Source: Burkholderiales bacterium (lineage in GTDB: Bacteria; Pseudomonadota; Gammaproteobacteria; Burkholderiales; SG8-41). Taken from it: 9,501 nt of DNA. The notes beneath the pieces are model-generated. The model ran no database searches. It saw only the letters and a program-made list of their open reading frames with translations, and was not told where the DNA came from. Positions 1-5,217 of this stretch are shown here, piece after piece. Both the position numbers and the translations under genes were made by a program. Each line of letters starts with the position of its first letter. Positions within the stretch are counted from its first letter, which is position 1. The stretch spans positions 1 to 9,501 of the forward strand of contig JAIESJ010000241.1 of assembly GCA_019746155.1 (NCBI GenBank), given 5' to 3'.

Positions 1-68
1 AAGTAGCAGCCGACGATCTCCGCGACCGCGGTGGCGAGAAAGAGTAACAGCGTCTTGAGTTCAGTCAT
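1..68 (-). CDS. UPF0060 (YnfA-like) small membrane protein, N-terminal part only, in cassette 3
   Basis: The minus strand from 68 reads an open frame of 22 complete codons to the window edge. The protein begins [20 protein letters not shown], followed by C-Y. The pattern of a short polar start, a hydrophobic helix with an internal A-x-A-E-I-x-G-C-Y/F motif matches the start of UPF0060/YnfA family proteins. These are roughly 110-residue inner-membrane proteins with four helices, related to the small multidrug resistance family. The ATG starts only six bases after the presumed cassette crossover (74/75), typical of the tight packing of integron cassettes. An out-of-frame ATG lies inside the core site itself (72-70). 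Function is not established for the family; an efflux role has been suggested by its relation to SMR pumps. The remaining three quarters of the gene lies outside the window. Confidence 0.75.
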
Positions 69-156
69 GCATAACGTCGTGCTGTGCGGCGGGCAGGCAC
101 GGCGACAGATGATGGCACGGCGCTGGCAGCCCGTCCGCACCAGCAAGAAGTTAGAT
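69..156 (-). other. attC recombination site of cassette 2
   Basis: An 88-bp site on the minus strand starts with R'' ATCTAAC (156-150) and ends with R' GTTATGC (75-69). Next to these, TGCT-G-GTGCGG-A-CGGGC on the left pairs with GCCCG-CCGCAC-AGCA on the right, leaving two unpaired bases (G and A) on one arm. Such extrahelical bases on one side are the signature that lets IntI recognise the folded single strand and choose the bottom strand. The R' core is GTTATGC, with one departure from the GTTRRRY consensus. R'' overlaps the stop codon of the cassette 2 gene by one base. Confidence 0.9.
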
Positions 157-665
157 CACGTCGTGCGTTCACGGCTCACCGGTACGGCGTCTTTTGATGA
201 CTCACGCAAGCTAAGCGCGAGAATGGTCGTTCCAACAAGAAGCAGAAACACTGAAATGGAAAGAAAGTCGAGAAGCCAAATGACAATGTTATGAAGCCCA
301 TAAAGGTGATCCGGATCGGCTAGCCAAGACGATTTCGACCTGAACCAATCGGGAACGACGGAGTACAGTTTTTCATAGACGATCAGTTCGCGAACGGATG
401 CCGGCAATTGCCTTTGTACTGGGGCACCAGTGGGAGAACGCAGTTTTTCGATGTCTTTTGATACCTGAAGTTCGTCTACAGGAGTGCGGGATTCAACAAA
501 AAGACTCGACGCTGGCAACCTGCCCCAGATTCCGAACTCTACGTATAGATACGCTTGGTAGACAAAAAGTACGAGGCCAGCGAGAAGCAGCAAGACCCCG
601 ACCGCTGCAAACGCCCGCGCAAAGAACCTCTCCAAATACAGGGGTACTCCTGGTTTCAATTTCAC
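156..665 (-). CDS. Unknown two-helix membrane protein, gene of cassette 2
   Basis: 169 residues, no family recognised. It starts with GTG about 20 bases after the cassette crossover at 686/687, and has no clear Shine-Dalgarno sequence. Two hydrophobic segments are visible: about residues 16-40 (AVGVLLLLAGLVLFV core) and about 126-152 (WLLDFLSISVFLLLVGTTIL core). Between them is a hydrophilic stretch of about 85 residues. The N-terminus is basic (K2, K4, R13, R17) and the C-terminus is polar and charged. By the positive-inside rule, both ends are likely cytoplasmic and the middle section periplasmic; this topology is inferred. The stop codon falls on the first base of the attC site, so gene and site form one compact mobile unit. 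Base composition is closer to 50% GC than that of the neighbouring chromosomal genes. It is very likely a real gene because it has the right strand, the right place in the cassette and nearly fills it. Confidence 0.8.
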   Translation of the reverse strand: MKLKPGVPLYLERFFARAFAAVGVLLLLAGLVLFVYQAYLYVEFGIWGRLPASSLFVESRTPVDELQVSKDIEKLRSPTGAPVQRQLPASVRELIVYEKLYSVVPDWFRSKSSWLADPDHLYGLHNIVIWLLDFLSISVFLLLVGTTILALSLRESSKDAVPVSRERTT

Positions 666-680
666 AGCGCGCCCCGCGTG

Positions 681-761
681 ATCTAACGTCCGCGATGACG
701 CGCACCATGCGGCGCGCGTAGCGCGAAGCGAACGGTGTCGCCGTCGATCGCGTTGTTAGGT
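681..761 (-). other. attC recombination site of cassette 1
   Basis: An 81-bp site on the minus strand runs from R'' ACCTAAC (761-755) to R' GTTAGAT (687-681), both fitting the RYYYAAC / GTTRRRY consensus exactly. Inside, CGCGAT-C-GACG-G-CG-A-CACC pairs with GGTG-CG-CGTC-ATCGCG. This gives an almost continuous stem with three single unpaired bases, all on the same arm, and a short GC-rich variable end. This matches the known attC architecture of R and L boxes with extrahelical bases. The stop codon of the cassette 1 gene lies one base before R''. The left half of the GTTAGAT core belongs to cassette 1 (G687) and the rest to cassette 2. Confidence 0.93.
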
Positions 762-762
762 T

Positions 763-1224
763 TCACGTTTCTTCGCTCGGCTTACGGCGGCCAACAACGA
801 GTGAAAACGACACTACTGGAATCCAGTCTTTGCCATCCCAGCTTTCAAGCTTCGTGGCGGTTTCTATCTTAAGAAACACTTGGCGAAGATTTTGGTTCAG
901 TGCATCGAGGAGCGAAGGCATAAGCTCCAACCCCGCGACTAGCCCGACTTCAATGCTTTCTTCGCTATCTCGCCGAACCATTCCGAGAACGAGTTGACCG
1001 TCCTTGGTTCGGTCGTGCGCCGACATGGTGGCGCCGACGATTCGGATTTGCGACGGCAATAGCTTCGAGGGCCAGATGCCTGATACATGCTTGCATTCAA
1101 GGTAGATGTCAGTGCGTGGCAGATAGGCTGACTCGCTTTGCGAGGACGCGATTTCCGCGCTGAACTGTTCGACACGGAACATGTAGTCGCCGCGGTTTAG
1201 CAGGGCGTTTAGGGCGCTGGTCAT
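763..1224 (-). CDS. Unknown soluble protein, gene of cassette 1
   Basis: 153 residues; I do not recognise the family. There is no signal peptide or membrane helix. The N-terminal half contains a cysteine in a YLECKHV segment (41-47) and a conserved-looking GIWPSKLLPSQIRIVGATM run (49-67). The C-terminal half alternates hydrophobic and charged residues (IEVGLVAG 91-98; VFLKIETATKLESWDG 116-131; WIPVVSFSLVVG 134-145), suggesting beta strands around a helix at about 103-116. The ATG at 1224 lies 29 bases inside the cassette and lacks a good ribosome site. An in-frame ATG at codon 15 is an alternative start. The gene ends one base before attC, so it nearly fills its cassette. As the cassette nearest attI it is probably the most recently inserted and the best expressed, if a cassette promoter exists; none is obvious. 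A 78-residue frame in the same stretch (1175-939) is judged an accidental overlap. Confidence 0.78.
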   Translation of the reverse strand: MTSALNALLNRGDYMFRVEQFSAEIASSQSESAYLPRTDIYLECKHVSGIWPSKLLPSQIRIVGATMSAHDRTKDGQLVLGMVRRDSEESIEVGLVAGLELMPSLLDALNQNLRQVFLKIETATKLESWDGKDWIPVVSFSLVVGRRKPSEET

Positions 1225-1247
1225 TGGTCGTGGGTGGCGCTCGTGAA

Positions 1248-1320
1248 ACCTAACTTGTAATTAGGTGAAAAAATGGATGACGAATTGGATGACAGATTAG
1301 ATGACAATTTAGTTGACACC
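1248..1320 (-). other. attI insertion site of the integron
   Basis: On the minus strand the sequence ACCTAATTACAAGTTAGGT spans 1266-1248. It is a pair of inverted IntI core-binding sites (ACCTAA and TTAGGT) with a seven-base spacer. It closely parallels the simple site of attI1 of class 1 integrons (CCTAAAACAAAGTTAG), with the crossover after G1254. On the integrase side it is followed by four direct 12-bp repeats (1275-1320). These resemble in position the additional direct IntI-binding sites (DR1/DR2) known in attI1. The site lies between intI and the first cassette as required. The outer limit at 1320 is my estimate. Confidence 0.85.
1275..1320 (+). repeat. Four tandem 12-bp repeats beside attI
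   Basis: Units start at 1275, 1287, 1299 and 1311: GGATGACGAATT, GGATGACAGATT, AGATGACAATTT and the partial AGTTGACACC. The spacing is exactly 12 bp and the conserved part is RGATGAC. Inverted copies of the same heptamer follow at 1334-1340 (GTCATGG) and 1344-1350 (GTCATCC). The array is therefore about 75 bp rich in one binding-site-like word. These could be accessory IntI sites or sites for a regulator of intI; the fourth copy also contains TTGACA, a perfect -35 hexamer, but no good -10 follows at normal spacing. Confidence 0.75.
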
Positions 1321-1419
1321 CGCCAATCCCCTTGTCATGGCCCGTCATCCCTTCCCCGATTCATACGTTACGCCGGACAGGAGCTTGATGCAAGATCACC
1401 TTGAACGGCGGGAGGGCGT

Positions 1420-2433
1420 ATGAACGACGCTGGCATTGACGGTTTGTCCGCGGCGCCTGCGCGCCCACGTTTTCTGGACGTGGCGCGTGAAGCGATCCGG
1501 CGGCGGCATTATAGCTACCGGACCGAGCAATCCTATTTGCACTGGATAAAGCGGTTCATAGTTTTTTCCGGCAAGCGGCATCCCTGCGAGCTCGGGGCGG
1601 CGGAGGTGACCGCGTTTCTCAATCACCTTGCGATCGAGCGCCACGTCGCGGCTGCGACCCAGAACCAGGCACTCGCCGCACTGCTTTTTATGTACAAGGA
1701 AGTGATCGCAATGCCGCTGCCCTGGCTGGAGGGCATCGAACACGCCAAGCGTCCAGCAAGACGCCCCACGGTTCTCACCTCAAGCGAGGCGCAACAACTG
1801 CTGGCGCAACTGCGCGGGACGAGGTGGCTGATGGCGAGCCTGCTGTACGGCGCGGGTTTGCGGTTGCGCGAATGCCTGACACTGCGGGTGAAGGATGTGG
1901 ACTTCGGCTACCGCCAGATTCTGGTCCGTGACGGCAAAGGAGGGAAAGACCGCGTCACGATCCTTCCCGGTCCCGTGATTGAGCCGCTGCAACAGCACCT
2001 GGTCCGGGTGAAGGCCCTGCATGAGCGCGATCTGACGGACGGCTGCGGCGGCGTCGAGCTGCCGGACGCCATCGCCCGCAAGTACCCGCGTGCGCCGTAT
2101 GAATGGGGTTGGAAGTTCGTTTTCCCGTCATACAAGCGCTCGGTCGATCCGCGCACCGGCGTAATTCGACGGCACCACCTGTACGAAAACTTTCTGACTC
2201 GCGGGGTGAAACAGGCTGCGCGCGCCGCGGGCATCACCAAGCACGTGAGCTGCCACACGCTACGGCATTCTTTTGCGACGCACTTGCTGGAAAACGGCTA
2301 CGACATCGGAACCGTGCAGGAACTGCTGGGGCACTCGGACGTGTCCACGACCATGATTTACACGCACGTTCTCAACAAGGGCGGGCGCGGCGTGAAAAGC
2401 CCGCTCGACCGCGCGGAGTATTCCGCCGTCTAG
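1420..2433 (+). CDS. intI: Integron integrase (IntI-type tyrosine recombinase)
   Basis: 337 residues. This site-specific recombinase inserts and excises gene cassettes by joining attI to folded single-stranded attC sites. An N-terminal SAM-like core-binding domain (about 18-105; RTEQSYLHWIKRFI 34-47, NQALAALLFMYKEV 82-95) precedes the catalytic domain. All active-site residues are visible: R148 in GAGLR, K173 in DGKGGKDR, H279 and R282 in HTLRHSFATHLL, H305 in LLGHSDVS, and the nucleophile Y314 in TMIYTH. The stretch of about residues 200-237, with LPDAIARKYPRAPYEW, is the extra segment found in IntI proteins but absent from XerC/XerD; it settles the assignment. Length equals that of IntI1, but the sequence is clearly different. 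The ATG at 1420 has a good GGGAGGG ribosome site (1410-1416). The frame is intact, so the enzyme is probably functional. It is transcribed away from the cassettes, the normal arrangement. Confidence 0.97.
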   Translation: MNDAGIDGLSAAPARPRFLDVAREAIRRRHYSYRTEQSYLHWIKRFIVFSGKRHPCELGAAEVTAFLNHLAIERHVAAATQNQALAALLFMYKEVIAMPLPWLEGIEHAKRPARRPTVLTSSEAQQLLAQLRGTRWLMASLLYGAGLRLRECLTLRVKDVDFGYRQILVRDGKGGKDRVTILPGPVIEPLQQHLVRVKALHERDLTDGCGGVELPDAIARKYPRAPYEWGWKFVFPSYKRSVDPRTGVIRRHHLYENFLTRGVKQAARAAGITKHVSCHTLRHSFATHLLENGYDIGTVQELLGHSDVSTTMIYTHVLNKGGRGVKSPLDRAEYSAV

Positions 2434-2440
2434 CCAATCC

Positions 2441-2460
2441 GGCGGGAAGGGGTTCCCGCC
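2441..2460 (+). terminator. Hairpin just after intI
   Basis: GGCGGGAA (2441-2448) and TTCCCGCC (2453-2460) form a perfect 8-bp stem with a GGGG loop, beginning seven bases after the intI stop codon. No run of T follows, so a classical intrinsic terminator is not shown. It may be a weak terminator, an RNA-stabilising hairpin or a REP-type repeat remnant. Confidence 0.45.
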
Positions 2461-2521
2461 CTACGGCCTGATGTCATTTGCATGGCGTTCTTTTCATCCC
2501 GTTTTTCAATGATTTCCATTT

Positions 2522-2556
2522 CAGGAGTTGGTCGAACCAAGTCCGACAAACTCCTG
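2522..2556. repeat. Long imperfect palindrome upstream of the 2661 gene
   Basis: CAGGAGTT (2522-2529) and AACTCCTG (2549-2556) are exact inverted copies. One mismatch inside, GTCG (2531-2534) and CGAC (2544-2547) also pair, leaving a nine-base loop. The result is a 12-bp stem with a single mismatch. No T tract follows. It sits in the 227-bp gap between intI and the next gene; the rest of that gap shows no other recognisable feature. It could be an operator, a recombination-related site or an RNA hairpin. Confidence 0.5.
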
Positions 2557-2660
2557 GCGGTTCGATAAAGCATTGTCAACGCTCGCGTGCGCCGCCGCGT
2601 TGGTGACGGCATGCGGGGAAACGCGTCCCGCCCAATCACAACCTCGCGGAGGGAACAGTC

Positions 2661-3095
2661 ATGGAACGGGAACATACACTCAGGATACTGAATGCGCTCG
2701 CCGGCGGCGTCCATCCGGCAACCGGCGAGAAATTTCCCGCCGACAGTCCGTATCAGCACCCCGACACCGTGCGGGCGCTGTTCGAGGCGGTGCGCGCAAT
2801 CGAAGGCGGTCGCGCGCCGGCGGCGAAATCCGAACCGAAACCCGCCCCGCCGCAGAGCGGCGCGGGGGCGCGCTGGACGCCGGAAGAAGAGGAGCGCCTT
2901 GCCGCGGCGTTCGATGCTGGCAGGACGGTGGATGAGCTTGTGCGGGCGCATAACCGCTCGCGCGCCGGAATCGAGGCGCGGCTGCTCAAGCTGGGCAAGA
3001 TCGACGCCTCCGCGCTCACGGTGCCGCTGCGCTATCCGCCGAAAACCGGCGGCGGCGAGGCGCGGCAGAACCGGCGCGACTACCGCACCGGCTGA
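2661..3095 (+). CDS. Conserved hypothetical protein with Myb/SANT-like helical segment
   Basis: 144 residues. The N-terminal block (1-48) contains GGVHPATGEKFPADSPYQHP (15-34) followed by DTVRALFEAVRAIE, an arrangement I recall from uncharacterised proteobacterial proteins. A low-complexity linker (49-70, rich in A, P, K) follows. Residues 71-112 begin RWTPEEEERLAAAFDAGRTV and continue to an RSRAGIEARLLKLGKI end. The tryptophan, the acidic helix and the final RxxxIEARLLKLG helix resemble a helix-turn-helix or SANT-like fold, so DNA or protein binding is possible but not shown. The C-terminus is basic. The ATG is preceded by GGAGGG (2647-2652) at good spacing. Another long frame overlapping it (2528-2935) lacks such support. 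It has no obvious functional link to the integron. Confidence 0.8.
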   Translation: MEREHTLRILNALAGGVHPATGEKFPADSPYQHPDTVRALFEAVRAIEGGRAPAAKSEPKPAPPQSGAGARWTPEEEERLAAAFDAGRTVDELVRAHNRSRAGIEARLLKLGKIDASALTVPLRYPPKTGGGEARQNRRDYRTG

Positions 3096-3122
3096 CGCCG
3101 AACCAGGAGCGGTTTCGCGCTG

Positions 3123-3182
3123 AGCACACCGAGAGCACTGAGGAAAACGAATCAAAACTCCGTGCACTCCGTGTCCTCCGTG
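3123..3182. repeat. Intergenic hairpin repeat between convergent genes
   Basis: The left arm (3123-3143) contains ACACCGAGAGCACTGAGG. The right arm (3157-3182) contains three copies of a nine-base CTCCGTGYM unit (CTCCGTGCA, CTCCGTGTC, CTCCGTGC). The arms are roughly complementary across an AT-rich loop (AAAACGAATCAAAA). The sequence resembles a dispersed bacterial repeat that reads as CACCGAGAGCAC...CTCCGTG. Lying between two genes that face each other, it may act as a bidirectional terminator. Confidence 0.55.
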
Positions 3183-3205
3183 CAAACCATGTCCGTCTCT
3201 CGCGG

Positions 3206-3949
3206 CTACACCAGCGCGCGAGCGAGCAGCGAGGCGCCGATCAGCAGCAGGAGCACGCTGACCAGGCGCGCCACGGTGTCGCGCGAGACGCGGCCGTGAA
3301 TGCGGTTGCCGAGCCACAGTCCGGCGAGCGCGAACGGCGCGAGCAGCGCGAAGCCGATCAGCCGGTCGGCGAGCATGAGCCCGCTCGCGGCGAACACCAG
3401 CGCGCGGATCGACACCGACAGCAGCACCATGTTGGACAGCGTCGCGCGCAGCGCCGCCTTGTCGCCGAGACGGCGCGAGAGGTAGATCGCGTAGGGCGGC
3501 GCGCCGACGCCGAACAGCGTGCCCATGGTGCCGCCGGCGAAGCCCGCCACCGGCGCCCAGCGCCGGCTCACCCGGCGCGCGGGCACGCCCTCGTGCAGCG
3601 AGTATGCGCCATAGACGAGCAGGAACGTCCCCAGCGCGGCGAGCGTCGCGTTGCGCGGCAGCGTGACCAGCAGCGTCACGCCGAGCACCGCGCCGCCGAG
3701 CGAGAACGGCGCGAGCCACTTCAGCTCGGCCCTGTCGGCGTCGCGCGAGAAGCGGCGGCCGAGCGCGAGCGCCGCGCACACATCGAGCAGCACCGACAGC
3801 GGCAGCACGAAGTCGAGCGGGAAAAAGTGCGACAGCACCGGGATCGTGAACAGCGCCGCGCCGAAGGCGGAAATGCCGAAGATCACGTACGCGCCGCTGA
3901 CCGCGGCCGCGGCGACGACAAAGCTCGGAAGATCGAAGGGCAGGGTCAT
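3206..3949 (-). CDS. TauE/SafE family membrane permease
   Basis: 247 residues, nearly all hydrophobic, with about eight predicted membrane helices (around 8-28, 30-48, 47-64, 78-97, 101-118, 131-155, 168-190, 195-214 and 226-246; the first ones may merge). Two glycine-rich repeats, GISAFGAALFTIP (25-37) and GGTMGTLFGVGAPPYAIYL (139-157), occupy equivalent places in the two halves. This is the hallmark of the TauE/SafE (DUF81) family, whose members are proposed to export sulfite, sulfoacetate or related organic anions across the inner membrane. The length is usual for the family. The substrate cannot be inferred here because no sulfur-metabolism gene is adjacent. The ATG at 3949 has only a weak ribosome site. 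It lies 62 bases after pilU on the same strand. Confidence 0.88.
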   Translation of the reverse strand: MTLPFDLPSFVVAAAAVSGAYVIFGISAFGAALFTIPVLSHFFPLDFVLPLSVLLDVCAALALGRRFSRDADRAELKWLAPFSLGGAVLGVTLLVTLPRNATLAALGTFLLVYGAYSLHEGVPARRVSRRWAPVAGFAGGTMGTLFGVGAPPYAIYLSRRLGDKAALRATLSNMVLLSVSIRALVFAASGLMLADRLIGFALLAPFALAGLWLGNRIHGRVSRDTVARLVSVLLLLIGASLLARALV

Positions 3950-3988
3950 GAAACAGAAACGCTGGCCATGAAGCCGGCGTCATCCGTT

Positions 3989-4012
3989 ATCCGGCACGTT
4001 CTCGTGCCGGAT
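3989..4012 (-). terminator. Hairpin at the end of pilU
   Basis: ATCCGGCAC (3989-3997) and GTGCCGGAT (4004-4012) make a perfect 9-bp stem with a six-base loop. It begins on the last base of the pilU stop codon. No T run follows on the minus strand, so termination may be partial and readthrough into the permease gene remains possible. Confidence 0.5.
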
Positions 4013-5148
4013 CAGACGATGTCCAGGTGCTCGATGCCGCTCATCACATCTCTTTCCTTCGCCTCCCTGCTGTTCAGCTTGATCATGAGCCGCAGCTCGT
4101 TCACCGAGTCGGCGTTCCTGAGCGCGTCCTCGTAGCTGATCTCCCCGGCCTCGTAGAGGTCGAACAGGTGCTGGTCGAAAGTCTGCATGCCGAGCTCGCG
4201 CGACTTCGCCATGATCGACTTGATCTCCTGCACTTCGCCCTTGAAAATGAGGTCGGCAATCAGCGGCGAGTTGAGCATGATCTCGACCGCGACGACGCGC
4301 CCCTTGCCGTCCTTCTTCGGAATCAGACGCTGCGAAACCAGCGCGCGGATGTTGAGCGACAGGTCCATCAGCAGTTGATGGCGGCGCTCCTCGGGGAAGA
4401 AGTTGACGATGCGGTCGAGCGCCTGGTTGGCATTGTTGGCATGCAGCGTCGCCAGGCATAGGTGCCCGGTTTCGGCGAAGGCGATCGCGTAATCCATGGT
4501 TTCGCGGTCGCGGATCTCGCCGATCAGAATCACATCCGGCGCCTGGCGCAGCGTGTTCTTGAGCGCCGCGTGCCACGATTCGGTATCGACACCCACCTCG
4601 CGCTGCGTGATCACGCAGTTCTTGTGCTCGTGGACGTATTCGATCGGGTCCTCGATGGTGATGATGTGGCCGTAGCTGTTCTCGTTGCGATAGCCGATCA
4701 TCGCCGCCAGCGACGTCGATTTTCCCGAGCCCGTGCCGCCGGCCATGATGATAAGTCCGCGCTTGGCCATCACCACGTCCTTCAGCACCGGCGGCAGCTT
4801 GAGGTCGTCGAGCTTCGGGATCGTGGTGGTGATGGTGCGCAACACCATGCCGACGCGCCCCTGCTGCACGAAGGCGCTGACGCGGAAGCGGCCGATGCCG
4901 CCGGGGTTGATCGCGAAGTTGCACTCCTTGGTCGCCTCGAATTCGCCCGCCTGTTTGTCGTTCATCATGGCGCGGGCGAGTTCCGCGGTGTGCTGCGGCG
5001 TGAGCGGCTGGTTCGCCACCGGCGTCATCTTGCCGTCGAGCTTGATCGCGGGCGGGAAGCCGGCCGTGATGAACAGGTCCGACGCCTTCTTGGCGACCAT
5101 CGCCCTTAACAGGTCGTGCATGAATTTGACTGCCTGGTCTCTTCCCAT
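4012..5148 (-). CDS. pilU: Type IV pilus retraction ATPase PilU
   Basis: 378 residues, the usual length of PilU. It is a hexameric cytoplasmic secretion-type ATPase that works with PilT to depolymerise the pilus. Motifs in order: the N-terminal KKASDLFITAGFPPAIKLDG (20-39), Walker A GGTGSGKST (137-145), Asp box TIEDPIEY (164-171), Walker B DVILIGEIRDRE (205-216, catalytic E211), His box HLCLATLHA (229-237). The C-terminus has GMQTFDQHLFDLYEAGEISY (320-339) and the long tail characteristic of PilU rather than PilT. The start is supported by GAGAGG just upstream. It lies 69 bases after pilT on the same strand, so the two are likely cotranscribed. PilU enhances force or supports twitching under load in other bacteria and usually depends on PilT. 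Confidence 0.97.
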   Translation of the reverse strand: MGRDQAVKFMHDLLRAMVAKKASDLFITAGFPPAIKLDGKMTPVANQPLTPQHTAELARAMMNDKQAGEFEATKECNFAINPGGIGRFRVSAFVQQGRVGMVLRTITTTIPKLDDLKLPPVLKDVVMAKRGLIIMAGGTGSGKSTSLAAMIGYRNENSYGHIITIEDPIEYVHEHKNCVITQREVGVDTESWHAALKNTLRQAPDVILIGEIRDRETMDYAIAFAETGHLCLATLHANNANQALDRIVNFFPEERRHQLLMDLSLNIRALVSQRLIPKKDGKGRVVAVEIMLNSPLIADLIFKGEVQEIKSIMAKSRELGMQTFDQHLFDLYEAGEISYEDALRNADSVNELRLMIKLNSREAKERDVMSGIEHLDIV

Positions 5149-5217
5149 ATGCCGCCTCTCGAAATGAAGTTGAGATTCGGGCGCCGGCGCAGGAAACCCG
5201 GCGGCCGCCCACGCCGG

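Larger units (their letters stand above)
1..2433. mobile_element. Chromosomal integron: intI, attI, two full gene cassettes and part of a third
   Basis: The region has every part of an integron in the standard order: a divergent integrase gene, an attI site at its 5' side, then cassettes whose genes all point away from the integrase, each closed by an attC site. Core sites of the GTTRRRY type lie on the minus strand at 1254-1248 (GTTAGGT), 687-681 (GTTAGAT) and 75-69 (GTTATGC). Each of the last two is paired with an RYYYAAC site 75-80 bp upstream of it on that strand. Cutting after the G gives cassettes 1253-687 and 686-75, with a third starting at 74. The cassettes look visibly less GC-rich than the flanking genes, as expected for acquired DNA. 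There is no transposase, sul1 or qacEdelta1 in view, and the flanks are housekeeping genes, so a sedentary integron is more likely than a clinical class 1 type. The array continues past the left edge, so its length is unknown. Confidence 0.93.

Noticed and set aside
1313..1318. TTGACA as a -35 box for intI
   Set aside because: The hexamer is perfect but nothing like a -10 occurs 15-19 bases downstream, and it is part of the fourth 12-bp repeat.
1275..1320. CRISPR-like array
   Set aside because: The 12-bp units are directly tandem with no spacers and are far too short; position beside attI gives a better explanation.
1361..1376. Possible LexA box near intI
   Set aside because: On the minus strand CTGTCCGGCGTAACGT has a good CTGT half but ACGT in place of ACAG; two mismatches in one half-site make it unconvincing.
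2528..2935. Overlapping 135-codon frame before the 2661 gene
   Set aside because: It lacks a good ribosome site and becomes arginine-rich where it overlaps 2661-3095; the latter frame has a strong Shine-Dalgarno sequence and a protein-like sequence.
2430..3983. Long open frame of 517 codons on the minus strand
   Set aside because: It overlaps the permease gene in another frame and is extremely rich in arginine and alanine, as expected from reading a GC-rich gene out of frame. The permease frame has clear membrane helices and family motifs instead.
3296..4135. 279-codon plus-strand frame
   Set aside because: Antisense to the permease and pilU, with an arginine/glutamate/glutamine-rich composition typical of antisense frames of GC-rich genes; no recognisable domain.
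3980..5212. 410-codon minus-strand frame over pilU
   Set aside because: It is the out-of-frame shadow of pilU. Only the pilU frame has Walker A, Walker B, Asp and His boxes.
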